Below are positions 53,087-63,807 of a stretch of 64,000 nt of DNA, in pieces. Numbering within the stretch: the first letter of the stretch is position 1; each line of letters begins with the position of its first letter. The notes below the pieces were generated by a model that had not been told where the DNA came from, did not search any database, and worked only from the letters and a program-made list of their open reading frames with translations. The stretch lies in contig JAKFGP010000013.1 in the NCBI GenBank assembly GCA_021502835.1, positions 159,486-223,485 on the forward strand, given 5' to 3'. The stretch is from Streptomyces thinghirensis (GTDB lineage: Bacteria; Actinomycetota; Actinomycetia; Streptomycetales; Streptomycetaceae). The translations under genes and the position numbers were made by a program.

Positions 53087-54169
53087 TCAGAAGTCGCACT
53101 CGTCGATGTTGGCCTTGTCGAAGACGGTCGGCTCACCCGGAGAGACGACCACCGTCCGCGCCGATGGTCATGGTGCCGAGGTCGCTGGCGTCGAAGGTCT
53201 CGCCCTCCTTGCCGGTGATCTGCCCGGATTCGAGGGCGACCCGCGACGTGAGCGGCGAGCGCGCCGAGTTTGGCCGGTTCTCTACACTCGAACTCCTCGA
53301 CGGTGCCGTTCTTGACGTAGGCGCGCATGTCGTTCGGGTGCCGAGTCCCGTGAAGCTTGACCTTGCCCTTGTACTTGGAGCCGGACAGGTACTGGGCGGC
53401 CGCCTTGATGCCGACGGTGGTGGAGATGATGCCCTTCAGGTTCGGGTACTCCTGCAGCAGTCCCTGGGTCTGCTGGAACGACTTCTGGGCGTCGTCGTCG
53501 CCGTAGGCGGTCTTGACGAGCTTGATGTCCTTGTAGGCGGGCTTCTTCAGCTCCTCCTTCATGACGTCGATCCAGGTGTTCTGGTTCGTCGCGGTCTGCG
53601 CCGCGGACAGGATCGCGATCTCGGCCTTGCCGCCGATCTGCTTCGCCAGCAGCTCGACCTCGGGTGCGCCCCAGGTCTCGGCGGAGGCCGGGGAGACGAA
53701 CACCTGGCGGCAGTCCTGTTGGTGTCGGAGTCGTAGGTGACGACACTGACGCCGTTGCGCATGGCCTGCTTGAGCGCGGTGCACAGGGCGCCGGGTCCTG
53801 CGCGGAGACGGCCATGGCGTCGACCTGCTGCTGGGTCAGGGTGTTGACGTAGCTGACCTGGCCGGCGGTGCCGGTGCCGCTGCCGGCGCCGACCTCCTTG
53901 TAGGTGGAGCCCAGTTCCTCGAGCGCCTTCTCGCCGCCCTTGTCGGCGGTGGTGAAGTACGGATTGTTGACCTGCTTGGGCAGGAAGGCGACGGTGAGGC
54001 CCTTCTTGGTCTCCGCGTCGGGGTCGGCCCCGCCGACGGCCGCGCTGCCGTTGTCCTTGGACGCGTCGTCCTTGGTGGTGCCGCCGCAGGCGGTGGCGCC
54101 GAGCGCGAGTGCGGTGACGGTGGCGAGTGCGAGGGTCAGGCGGCGTGATCTGGCGGTGGTGCCGGACAT
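53087..54169 (-). CDS. rhaS: L-rhamnose ABC transporter substrate-binding lipoprotein
   Basis: This is a periplasmic-type binding lipoprotein of about 360 residues. The signal is LTLALATVTALALGATACGG with the Cys for lipid attachment. The mature part reads KKGLTVAFLPKQVNNPYFTT, ADKGGEKALEELGSTYKEVG, QVSYVNTLTQQQVDAMAVSA, AMRNGVSVVTYDSDTN, FVSPASAETWGAPEVELLAK, KAEIAILSAAQTATNQNTWI and DVMKEELKKPAYKDIKLVKT, ending FDKANIDECDF. It is the RhaS branch of family 2 binding proteins. It follows two permeases and the ATPase in one operon. Four frame changes. Confidence 0.9.
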
Positions 54170-54227
54170 GGGAGTTCCTTACCTGTGAGGGGGAGGGGAG
54201 GGCCGGAGAGGAGCCAGTGGCGAGGGA

Positions 54228-55258
54228 CTACGGGGAAGGGGCCGTCAGGGGTGGGGAGGCGGCCGTTCTCCCCCTGGCCCGTGCCTGGGAGATCCGGCGG
54301 CCGATCCGCGGGGCGAGAACGGAGATCACCAGGAGGACGCCGGTCGCCACGGTCTGGGACTGGGCGGAGACGTTCAGCAGACTCATGACGTTCTGCATCG
54401 TGCCGAGCAGGAACACACCGGCGATGGCGCCGCCGAGCGTGCCCTTGCCGCCGTCGAAGTCGATGCCGCCGAGCAGCACCGCGGCGATCACGGACAGTTC
54501 CAGTCCGGTGGCGTTGTCGTAGCGGGCGCTGGCGTAGTGCAGCGTCCAGAAGACGCCGGTGAGAGCGGAGATCACACCCGTGGACACGAACATGGCCAGC
54601 TTGAGCCGCTTGACCCGGACACCGGCGAAGCGGGCGGCCTCCTCGGAGGCGCCGATGGCGAACAGCGACCGGCCGAAACGCGTGGCGTGCAGCACGACGA
54701 CGGCGATCGCCAGCAGGATGACGAACGGGACGACGGCGTACGGGAGGAACGTGTCCCCGAACCGGCCGGCACCGAAGTCCAGGTACTGAACGGGGAAGTC
54801 GGTCACGGAGTCGGAGCCGAGCACGATCTGCGCGATGCCCCGGTAGGCGCCGAGCGTCCCGATGGTGACGGCCAGCGAGGGCAGCCCGAGCAGGGTGACG
54901 AGCAGGCCGTTGACCAGGCCGCACACCACGCCGAGCAGAACACAGAGCGGGATGATCGTCTCGATCGCCATGCCGGCGTTCCACAGCGCGCCCATCACGG
55001 CACTGGAGAGACCGGCCGTGGAGGCGACCGAGAGGTCCACCTCGCCGGAGACCACGAGCATCGCCATCGGCAGGGCGATCAGGGCGATGGGCAGGGTGTT
55101 GCCGATGAGGAACGACACGTTCAGGGCGTTGCCGGGGTTCTCCACGAAGGAGAACGAGCAGATCAGCAGGACGACCAGCAGAACGCCGACCGAGGTGTCC
55201 CAGCGCACCGCGCCGCCGAGGCGGGAGAGCACGGGGACTTGACGGTGGTGTCAGGCAT
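54228..55258 (-). CDS. rhaQ: L-rhamnose ABC transporter permease
   Basis: This is an RbsC-type permease of about 343 residues starting MPDTTVKSPVLSRLGGAVRW. Helices include VGVLLVVLLICSFSFVENPG, IGNTLPIALIALPMAMLVVS, EVDLSVASTAGLSSAVMGAL (the conserved G-x-V/D-L-S-V-A-S loop), IIPLCVLLGVVCGLVNGLLV, AVVPFVILLAIAVVVLHATR and LSVIAAVLLGGIDFDGGKGT. One frame change only, near 55235. Its ATG lies within the last codons of the other permease gene (ATGCCTGA), showing coupling. The P/Q naming of the two permeases is arbitrary. Confidence 0.9.
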
Positions 55259-56309
55259 GACGGGCACTCCTCGACTGTGCGGCCTTCTTGCGCAGGGCTC
55301 CGGGAGACTCTGAGCGCCAGAACCCGGTCGACGGCGATGGCGAGCAGCAGCAGGAAGCCGTTGATGGCGGTGACCCAGACCGAACTCACGCCGAGGGCCG
55401 GGAGCACACCGTTGATGGAGGTCAGCAGTACGGCGCCGAGCGCGGCGCCGTACACGGTGCCCGATCCGCCGGTGAAGGCGGACGCCGCCGACGACCACGG
55501 CGCTCACCACGACGAGTTCGTACCCGTTGCCGGTGTTGGAGTCGACGTTGCCGAACCTGGCGAGGTACAGGGCGCCGGCGAGTCCGGCGAGCGCCCCGCA
55601 GACGACGGTAGGCCGTCATGATGCGGGCCCGGATCGGGACACCGGCGAGCCGGGCGGCCTCCGGGTTGGACCCCAGGGCGTACATGTCCCGTCCGCCGCG
55701 GTAGTTGCGGAGGTAGTAGGCCACGACGACCAGGACGGCCAGAGTGAGCAGTGCGAGGTAGGGACCACCCCGATGCCGTCGCTGCCGAAGTCCACGAAGC
55801 CGTCGGGCAGGGCGCTCGCGGTGATCTGCCGGGGAGCCGACCCAGATCGAGTCGATGCCGCGGACGATGTAGAGGGTGCCCAGGGTCACCACCAGTGCCG
55901 GCACCTTGCCCAGACTCACCAGTGCGCCGTTGACCACGCCGAACAGCGCACCGACCCCCACGGCCAGCAGGACGGCGACGAGCGGGTGGCCGCCGTCCTT
56001 GAATTGGAGCCCGCGGCGAAGGCGGAGATGCTGCCCAGCACGGAGCCGACCGACAGGTCGACGTTGCGGGTGATCACCACCATCGCCTGGCCGATCGCGA
56101 CCAGCACGAGGATGGTCGCGTTCAGCATCAGGTCCCTGATGCCCTGCTGCGAGAGGAACTCGGAGTTGGACAGCTGGGTCGCGCCGAGCATCACCACCAG
56201 CACGCGATCACGGCCAGTTCGCGGGCCTTGAATATCCTGTCCATGAGCCGCCGCGCGCGACGGACTCGGCTGCCACCTCTGGCCGCACCGGCTCGACGGT
56301 CGTGGTCAT
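55251..56309 (-). CDS. rhaP: L-rhamnose ABC transporter permease
   Basis: This is the second RbsC-type permease, about 350 residues. The ATG at 56309 overlaps the ATPase stop (ATGA). It begins [20 protein letters not shown] and continues FKARELAVIAVLVVMLGATQ, MLNATILVLVAIGQAMVVIT, RNVDLSVGSVLGISAFAAG, VALLAVGVGALFGVVNGALV, VPALVVTLGTLYIVRGIDSI, YALGSNPEAARLAGVPIRAR and VSSVWVTAINGFLLLLAIAV, ending RKKAAQSRSARHA. Six frame changes. Confidence 0.88.
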
Positions 56310-57829
56310 GCCGACTTCGCCCTCGGTCGGTGCGGCCGGTCGCGGCTGCCATCACGCTCTCCTCGGTCGCTTCCGCCCCGGGGATCTCCGCGGTCAGCCG
56401 GCCCTCGTGCATCATCGGGACCCGGTCGGCCATGCCGAGGATCTCCGGCAGATCGGACGAGATCATCAGCACCGCCACCCCGTCGGCGGCGAGCGAGGAC
56501 GGCAGACGGTGCACCTCCGCCTTCGTCCCCGTCGATACCGCGGGTCGGTTCGTCCACGATCAGCACCTGGGGGGCCGTGGCGACCATTGGCCAGTACGAC
56601 CTTCTGCTGGTTGCCGCCCGGAGCGTCCCCACGACATCGGCCAGGCGCGCGTACTTCACCTGGAGCCTCGTCGCCCAGTCCACGGCGCGACTGCGCTCGG
56701 CCCGCCGGTTCATCAGCCCGGCCCGGGAGGTGGCCGCGAAGCCGGTCAGCTCGATGTTCCGCTCGATGGACATGTCCATCACCAAGCCCCTGGGCGCGGC
56801 GGTCCTCGGGCACCAGGGCGAGTCCGGCGGCCATGGCCAGGCTCGGAGCTCCCGGCGGAAGCTTCCGGCCGAGCACCTCGACCTCACCGCCGTCGAACCG
56901 GTCGACGCCGAAGACCGCGCGGGCCACTTCACTGCGACCCGCCCCGACCAGACCGGCGAGGCCGAGGATCTCGCCGCGCCGGACGTCGAAGGAGACGTCG
57001 GTGAACACGCCTTCGCGCGTCAGCCGGCGCACGCTGAGGGCGACCTCGCCGATCCGGGTCTGCTGCTTGGGGTAGAGCTCCTGCGGATCGCGGCCGACCA
57101 TGCGGCGCACCAGACCGTCCTCGTCGAGGTCGGACAGGGGTTCACTGGCGATCCAGGCACCATCCCGAAGGGTGGTGACCCGCTGGCACAGCTCGAAGAT
57201 CTCCTCCAGGCGGTGCGAGATGAACAGCACCGCCGATCTCTGCTCGCGCAGCGCTCTCGACCACGCCGAACAGCCGGGCCACCTCGCTGCCGGTGAGCGC
57301 CGCCGTCGAGCTCGTCCATGATGAGGACACAGGCGTCGAAGGACAGGGCCTTGGCGATCTCCACCAACTGCTGGTCGGCGATGGAGAGTCCCCAGGCCGG
57401 CTGATCGGGTCGGGCGACACCGAGGCGGGCGAAGAAGTTCGGCCGCGGCCGTCTTGACCGTACGGTGGTTCACCCTGCCCAGGGAGCGCCGGGGCTGTCG
57501 TCCGATGAAGATGTTCTCCGCGACGGACAGGTCGGGAAGAGCGTCGGCTCCTGGTAGATCACGGCGATCCCCGCGTCGCGGGCGTCCGCCGGGCTGTGAA
57601 GTCCACCGGCTCGCCGTCGAGGAGGACCGTTCCGGTGTCCGGACGGTGCACGCCTGCGAGAGATTTGATCCAGGGTGGACTTGCCGGCGCCGTTCTCGCC
57701 CGCCAGGGCGTGGGCCTCGCCCGCGTACAGCCGCAGCGAGACGTCACGCAGGGCTGGGACGGCGCCGAAGGATTTACTCACTCCCTCCAGGGCGAGCACC
57801 GGAGTGGTCTCCGGTTCGGGATGAGTCAA
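56306..57829 (-). CDS. rhaT: L-rhamnose ABC transporter ATPase (tandem nucleotide-binding domains)
   Basis: This is a RbsA/AraG-like ATPase of about 505 residues with two domains. It starts at TTG 57829 ([20 protein letters not shown]) after GGAG. Domain 1 shows Walker [21 protein letters not shown], the Q loop [20 protein letters not shown], Walker B region [20 protein letters not shown] and [20 protein letters not shown]. Domain 2 shows [20 protein letters not shown] (degenerate P loop, usual for this family), [40 protein letters not shown] and [20 protein letters not shown]. It heads the transport operon and is read from the divergent promoter. About 13 frame changes. Confidence 0.9.
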
Positions 57830-57871
57830 CGGAGTTCTCTCCAGTACGTGTGCCGAGTGGAAACGCCGCAG

Positions 57872-57883
57872 TGAAATGTTTCA
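57872..57883. promoter_or_regulatory. LacI-type operator O1, transport-operon side
   Basis: TGAAATGTTTCA, arms TGAAA and TTTCA, lies about 15 bases downstream of the minus-strand -10 box and 43 bases before the ATPase start. It matches the second site at 58047 in TGAA-N4-TTCA form. Confidence 0.72.
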
Positions 57884-57897
57884 ATGGAGTTGCCGGG

Positions 57898-57927
57898 AAG
57901 CTAGCTTCAGCGCGTCCGGGACGTCAA
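57898..57927 (-). promoter_or_regulatory. Promoter of the rhamnose transport operon
   Basis: On the minus strand TTGACG (57927-57922) is followed after 18 bases by TAGCTT (57903-57898). This is a vegetative-type promoter reading into the ATPase gene. Confidence 0.62.
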
Positions 57928-58006
57928 GAGTCCGGGGCCAGTGCAGTCGACCGGTTTTCGCGGTCAGATAGCAGGAAGTAGCCTGGGTCGAGCCCTGCGG
58001 AGGCCC

Positions 58007-58035
58007 TTGACGGAGGTTGCGTCACGGGTTAGTTT
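58007..58035 (+). promoter_or_regulatory. Promoter of the rhamnose catabolic operon
   Basis: TTGACG (58007-58012) and TAGTTT (58030-58035) are spaced by exactly 17 bases and point into rhaI. The operator follows 11 bases after the -10 box. Confidence 0.65.
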
Positions 58036-58046
58036 CGGCGGCAGCC

Positions 58047-58058
58047 TGAATCGATTCA
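58047..58058. promoter_or_regulatory. LacI-type operator O2, catabolic-operon side
   Basis: TGAATCGATTCA is a perfect 12-bp palindrome with the central CG usual for LacI proteins. It overlaps the expected start of transcription of rhaI, so bound repressor would block the promoter. Confidence 0.78.
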
Positions 58059-58116
58059 TACGACAGGTCAATTCAAGTACCCCATGAAGGGGCAACTTGC
58101 GCATCCAGAGGTGGAC

Positions 58117-59293
58117 ATGCCTGACATCACTGCCGTGAGAACCGCACTCGCCGACCAGCGGGTCGAGACGCCTTCCTGGGGCTACGGCAACTCCGGCACG
58201 CGTTTCAAGGTGTTCGCGCAGCCCGGCGTGCCGCGCACCCCGCGCGAGCTGGACGACGCCGCCAAGGTGCACGAGTTCACCGGCGTGACCCCGGGTGGCG
58301 TTGCACATCCCCTGGGACGAGGTGGACGACTACACGGCGCTGGCCGCGCACGCGATGGACCGCGGCCTGGAACTGGGCGCCATCAACGCCAACGTCTTCC
58401 AAGGACCGACGACCTACAGAACTCGGCAGTTCTGCCATCCGGACGCCGCGGGGCGGCGCAAGGCATCGCGCACCTCACGGAGTGCGTCGACATCATGGAC
58501 GCCACCGGCTCCCGCGACCTGAAGCTGTGGTTCGCCGACGGCACCAACTACCCCGGCCAGGACGACATCACGGCCCGCCGAGACCGGCTCGCCGAGGCCT
58601 CCACGCCGTCCACGAGCGCCTGGGCGAGGACCAGCGGATATGCTCCTGGAGTACAGAGTTCTTCGAGCCCGCGTTCTAACGACCGACACGTCCCCGACTG
58701 GGGCACGGCCCTACGCGCACTGCCTGAAGCTCGGCGCGAAGGCACAGGTCGTCGTGTTTCCGGGCACCACGCGCCCGGTACCAACATCGAGTTCATCGTC
58801 GCCGTCCAGTGCTCCGCGAGGGAAAGCTCGGCGGCTTCGACTTCAACTCCCGCTTCTACGCCGACGACGACCTGATGGTCGGCGCCGCCGACCCCTTCCA
58901 GCTCTTCCCGGATCCCCTCCGCCAGGGTCATCAGAACGGGGCCCTCGGCCCCGCCGCCGGCGTGGCCTTCGTGCTCGACCAGTGCCACAACATCGAGGCG
59001 AAGATCCCGGCGGTCATCCGTTCGGTGATGAACGTCCAGGAAGCCACCGCGAAGGCGCTGCTGTAGTCGATGACGAGGACTGGCCGCTGGCCCAGGCACG
59101 GGCGACGTCCTGGCGTCCAACGCCGTCCTGATGGACGCGTACAACACCGACGTCCGGCCGCTGCTGGCGGAGATCCGCGAGGAGAAGGGGCTGAACCCCG
59201 ACCCGGTCGCCGCCTACCCCGCGCCAGCGGCCCTAGCGGGAGCGGATCGTCGCCGAACGCGTGGGCGGCGAGCAGGCCGGCTGGGGCGCGTAA
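58117..59293 (+). CDS. rhaI: L-rhamnose isomerase
   Basis: This TIM-barrel metalloenzyme of about 390 residues converts L-rhamnose to L-rhamnulose. ATG 58117 has the site AGAGGTGG and reads [20 protein letters not shown] then [20 protein letters not shown]. It continues [70 protein letters not shown] (metal-binding Asp/His region), [20 protein letters not shown] and [20 protein letters not shown], ending [12 protein letters not shown]. This is the actinobacterial RhaI type rather than the E. coli RhaA type. An earlier in-frame ATG (58084) lacks a ribosome site. Nine frame changes. Confidence 0.92.
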
Positions 59294-59366
59294 CCGCGTT
59301 TCCGGGGCGCCGCGCGACCTCCTCAGGCATCCTCCGTCGTCAACTCATCCCGAAGGAAAGAGCATC

Positions 59367-61460
59367 ATGGCCTCCGCCATTCATCCCGAAGTCGCCGGGC
59401 TCCTGGCGCACGCTCGCAGCGGCTGGGCTCGGACCCGCGCAACACCAACTACGCGGGCGGCAACACCCTCCGCCAAAGGGCACCGCCACCGACCCGTCAC
59501 CGGCGGCGAGCTGGAGCTGCTGTGGGTCAAGGGCTCCGGCGGCCGACCTGGGCCACGCTGAGGCCGCGATGGACTGGCCGCGCTGCGCCTGGACCGGCTG
59601 CACGCCTTGAAGGGTGTCTACCCGGGCGTGGAGCGCGAGGACGAGATGGTCGCAGCGTTCGACTACTGCCTGCACGGCAAGGGCGCAGCGCCGCGCCGTC
59701 CATCGACACCGCCATGCGGTCTGGTCGACGCGGCCCATGTGAAGACCACCTGCACCCCGCCTCGGGTATCGCGCTGGCCTGCGCGGCCGACGGCGAGAAG
59801 CTGACCGCCGAGTGCTTCGGCGACAGGGTCGTGTGGGTACAGTGGCGGCGGCCCGGATTCCAGCTCGGCCTGGACATCGCCGGTCAAGAGGCCAACCCGC
59901 AGGCCGTCGGCTGTGTCCTCGGCGGCCACGGTGTCATCGCGTGGGGCGCCACCTCCGAGAGTGCGAGGCCAACTCGCTGCACATCATCCGCACCGCCGAG
60001 GCGTTCCTCGCCGACAGGGCCGCCCCGAACCGTTCGGCCCGGTCCGGGACGGCTACGAGCCACGCTGCCCGACGCGCGGAGCGACGCGCCCCGTGCCGCC
60101 GCGCCTCGCCCCGCACGTCCGCGCCATCGCCTCCGCCGACCGGCCACAGGTCGGCCACCTCACGGACTCTCGAGACGAGTTGCTGACTTCCCTCTCCCGC
60201 GCCGAGCACCCGCCGTCTCGCGGCCCCTGGGCACGTCGTGCCCTTGACCACTTCCTGCGCACCAAGGTCCGACCGCTGGTCCTCGACCTGCCCGCCGGGC
60301 GCGCCGCCGGAGCAGGCGATCGCCCGGCTGACGGAGCTGCACGCCGAGTACCGCGCCGAGTACCGGGCGTACTACGAACGGCACGCCGTCCCCGGCTCAC
60401 CGGCCATGCGCGGCGCCGACCCGGCGATCGTGCTGGTGCCCGGGGGTCGGCATGTTCTCCTTCGGCAAGGACAAGCAGACCGCCCGCGTCGCCGGCGAGT
60501 TCTACGTCAACGCGATCAACGTGATGCGCGGTGCCGAGGCCGTCTCCTCCTACAGCCCCATCGAGGAGTCCGAGGAAGTTCCGCATCGAGGTACTGGGAC
60601 CTGGAGGCGGCCAAGCTGCGCCGGATGCCCGCGCCCAAGCGCGCTGGCCACCAGGGTCGCGCTCATCACGGGCGCCGGCCTCCGGCATCGGCAGGGCCAT
60701 CGCGCACCGGTTCGCCGCCGAGGGCGCCTGTGTCGGTGGCCGACCTCGACGCCGCGAACGCGCGGCGGCCGTCGCCGAGGAACTCGGCGGCCCGGACAGG
60801 GCCGTGGCCGTGACCGCGGACGTCACCAGCGAGGAGCAGATCGCCGCCGCGTTCGCCGAGGCCGGCCACTCGCGCCGCCGGAGGCGTCGACCTGGTCGTC
60901 AACAACGCCGGCATCTCCATCTCCGAGCCGCTGCTGGAGACGACGGCCGAGGACTGGGACCTCCCAGCACGACATCATGGCCGCGGCTCCTTCCTGGTCT
61001 CCCGCGAGGCCGCCCGGGTGATGACCGCGCAGAAGCTCGGCGGCGACATCGTCTACGTCGCCTCCAAGAACGCCGGCGTGTTCGCGGGACCCAACAACAT
61101 CGCCTATCCGCCACCAAGGCCGACCAGGCCCATCAGGTGCGGCTGCTGGCGGCCGAACTCGGCGCGCGCACGGCATCCCGCGTCCCAGCGGAGTCAACCC
61201 CGACGGAGTCGTCCGCGCTCCGGCATGCTTCGCCGGCGGCTGGGGCGCCGAGCGGGCCGCCGTGTACGGCGTGGAGGAGGAGAGAAGCTGGGCGAGTTCT
61301 ACGCCCAGCGCACGCTACTCAAGGCGAGGTGCTGCCCGAGCACGTGGCGAACGCGGTCTTCGCCCTCACCGGCGGCGACCTCACCCACACCACCGGCCTG
61401 CACATCCCGGTGGACGCGGTCGTGTCGCGACCTTCCTGCGCGGACCACGAGGCCGCCTGA
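59367..61460 (+). CDS. rhaD: Bifunctional rhamnulose-1-phosphate aldolase / lactaldehyde dehydrogenase
   Basis: This fused enzyme of about 680 residues starts MASAIHPEVAGLLARSQRLG after GAAGGAAAG. The aldolase half shows NTNYAGGNTSAKGTATDPVT, LELLWVKGSGGDLGTLTEAG, VDAAHVDHLHPDSGIALACA (metal-binding His), CVLGGHGVIAWGATSEECEA and SLHIIRTAEAFLAD. The SDR half shows ATRVALITGAGSGIGRAIAH, GGVDLVVNNAGISISEPLLE, GDIVYVASKNAVFAGPNNIA, YSATKADQAHQVRLLAAELG (catalytic Tyr, Lys) and THTTGLHIPVDA. It splits rhamnulose-1-phosphate to DHAP and L-lactaldehyde and then oxidises the aldehyde. It follows rhaI by 73 bases. About 20 frame changes. Confidence 0.9.
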
Positions 61461-63000
61461 TGCGGGTGCGACGCCGCCGGCGACATCAGGGAGGCCACTC
61501 CTCGCCGCGCCCAGCGGTGGGGATACCACTGACCGCACCATCCCGGCCTCCTCAGGCGCTCCCCCTCGGCGTTCGCCGCGTCGACCTCGGGGCCACCAGC
61601 GGACGGGTGATCCTCGGCCGGGCAGGGCCGGGCGAACTCCCGACCTGACCGAGGCGCGGCACCAGTTCCCCAACCACGCCCGGCACGCCTGCCTGACGGA
61701 CGCACTGGAACGCCAGCACTGTTCCAGGGAACCGTCGGAGACGGACTGGGAGGCAGCTCGGGCCGGTTCCGGTCGTCTCCATCGGCTGGACACGTGGGCG
61801 GTGGACTACGGGCTCCTCGACGCCGACGGCGTGCTCCTCGGCACCCCGTACCACTACCGGGACAGCCGCACCGACGACGCTGGCCGAGCGCGTCCGGCCC
61901 CGCGTCGGGCCCAGGAGCTGTACCGGATCACCGGGCTCGTCAGCCCTGCCGTTCAACACCGTCTTCCAGCTCGCCTCGGCGGCGGGCAGCAGCCAGTTGG
62001 AGGCTGGGCCCGCGCCCTGCTGCTGATCCCGGACCTGCTGGTCCACTGGCTGACCCGGGACCACCATCGGAGGGCCCGGAGGTGACCAACGCCGCCACCA
62101 CGGGCCTCTTCGACGCCCGCGAATGCGCCTGGTCCGAGGACTCCTCGACCGGCTCTCCATCGACCCGGCCTTGCTGCCGCCCCTGCGCCACCCCGGCGGA
62201 CCCGGCCGGAACCCTCCCCTGCCGTACATCGCCGCGCACCTACCGGCCTCGACATCGAGCACCCCGGCCGTCACCGTCGCCTCGCACGACACCGCCTCCG
62301 CCGGTCGCCGCCGTCCTGGCCACCGAACCGCACTTCGCCTGGCCATCTCGTGCGGTACCCTGGTCCCTGGCCGGCCTCGAACTGGACGCCCCGGTGCTGA
62401 CCGAGGCTCCCGGGCCGCGAACTTCACCAACGAACTGGGCGTGGACGGCACCGTCCGCTACCTCCGCAACATCATGGGCATGTGGCTGTTCGAGGAGTGC
62501 CGCCGGACCTGGGAAAGCGCAGGCCCGCCCGCAACACATCCCCGTACTCCTCGCCGGGGCCGCCCGGTGCACGGCGTTCGGCGCGGTCATCGACCCGGAC
62601 GGCCCCGGGTTCCTGCGCCCCGGGCGACATGCCGGAACGGATCCGCAGTATTGCCGCCGTACGGACTAAGCCGGCCCCCAGCAACCGGGGCGCCGTCGTC
62701 CGCTGCATCGTGGAGAGCCTGGCGCTGGCCCACCGCCGCACCCTGCGGCAGGCGGCCTGAGCTTCGCCGGCCGCGACATCACCCACGTCCCCCTCGTCGG
62801 CGGCGGCTCCCCCAACTCCCTGCTTTGCCCACCTCCCGCCCCCGGGATCGACTGCCCGTCGCTCGGCCCCCCCAAGCCACCCGACTCTGCCAAATCCTCC
62901 TCCCGGCCCGCCGCCGGGCGGGGGGCCGCCCGGGGGGCGCGGCGCGCCCCCGTCCCCTCCCCCCCGCCCCTCCGGCGCTCACACCCCCGTGCCAAAGCGT
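61460..63000 (+). CDS. rhaB: L-rhamnulokinase
   Basis: This is a FGGY-family sugar kinase of about 490 residues that phosphorylates L-rhamnulose. Segments in order are VDLGATSGRVILGRAGPGEL, TWAVDYGLLDADGVLLG, HYRDSRTD, PAQELYRITG, LLLIPDLLVHWLTG, VTNAATTGLFDARECAWSED, LLDRLSIDPALLPPLRHPG, ASHDTASA, NFTNELGVDGTVRYLRNIMG, MWLFEECRRTW, GAVVRCIVESLALAHRRTLR and GRDITHVPLVGGGSPNSLLC. The last 60-100 residues are very corrupted (62.85-63.0 kb). The start overlaps the rhaD stop (TGATG), though a later start near 61523 is possible. Confidence 0.87.
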
Positions 63001-63009
63001 GGCCTGGGG

Positions 63010-63807
63010 CGCGGCGGCCCCCAGGCTCAGCCTGCCCTCACGGACCCCCGCAGCGCGCCCCCCTTTTCCCACCCCGCGTCCCCTCCCGTTTCCACTTTAC
63101 CCGGCGATCCCCACCGTCCAGGAGCTGGTGGCCCCCCTGCTGGGAGGGGCCTTCCTGCCGCGGAGACCTCGGGGGCCCGCCGCAGTACAACACCGGCTAC
63201 CGGCGCCACCTAACCCCTGCGCATGTGGCGCCGCCGCCCGCCTTCAGGGGCTACTAAAACGTCGTCAACCTCCGGTTCCTGCGTCGCCATGGTCCGCGAC
63301 AAAAAACCCCCAATCGGGGCCAGGGGGTGGCCGGGGGCCGGGCGGGGAGCCCGCCCACGCCGCCGCGTCCGTGCCGCACGTGCACCAGCTGACGGAGTTC
63401 CTCGTGGACCTGCTCGGGGTGATTTCCACTTCGGCGCCTACTTCCCCCACCCGGTCCCGCCTACCCCCCCTCCTGCTTGCCGGCTGCGCGTGCTCCCCCT
63501 GCGCCCCCCGCCCCGCCGGCTGCTGGAGGCGGTCAAAGGGACCGGAACTCGTGGAACTCGCCGGGCGCCGAGGAGTGCTGGCGGCTTCGGCGGAACGTCC
63601 GCCGTGAAGAACGCGGACGTGTCCGAGGCGATGGGCGACGACAAGATCCCGCAACGCCCCGTCCACGGACGCGGACGTGCTGTGCGGCGCCGACAACTCG
63701 TGCCTCATACACTATCGGCGGCATGCTGCGCCGCCAGCAGGGCACCGCAGCCGAGCGCTGCACCTAGGAGATCCTCGCGAGCACGGAAGAAGGAGCCGCT
63801 GCGATGA
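63010..63807 (+). CDS. lutA: Lactate utilisation Fe-S protein LutA (LldE), badly interrupted
   Basis: This is a CCG-domain subunit of the L-lactate oxidase complex LutABC. Only fragments read: QYNTGYRRHL near 63180, TSGSCVAMVRD near 63280, VHQLTEFLVDLLGV near 63385, RRLLEAVKGTGTRG, CWRLRRN where AEECCGFGG is expected, GTSAVKNADVSEAMGDDKIP near 63590, then VLCGADNSCL and GGMLRRQQGTAAERCT. The CCG cysteines are largely obscured by errors. The gene ends in TGA overlapping the ATG of lutB (ATGA). It would pass electrons from lactate made out of lactaldehyde. The start cannot be fixed. Confidence 0.75.

Noticed and set aside
62900..63060. G-quadruplex or regulatory C-rich element
   Set aside because: The run-rich sequence coincides with corrupted coding sequence of rhaB and lutA, so error is the simpler explanation.
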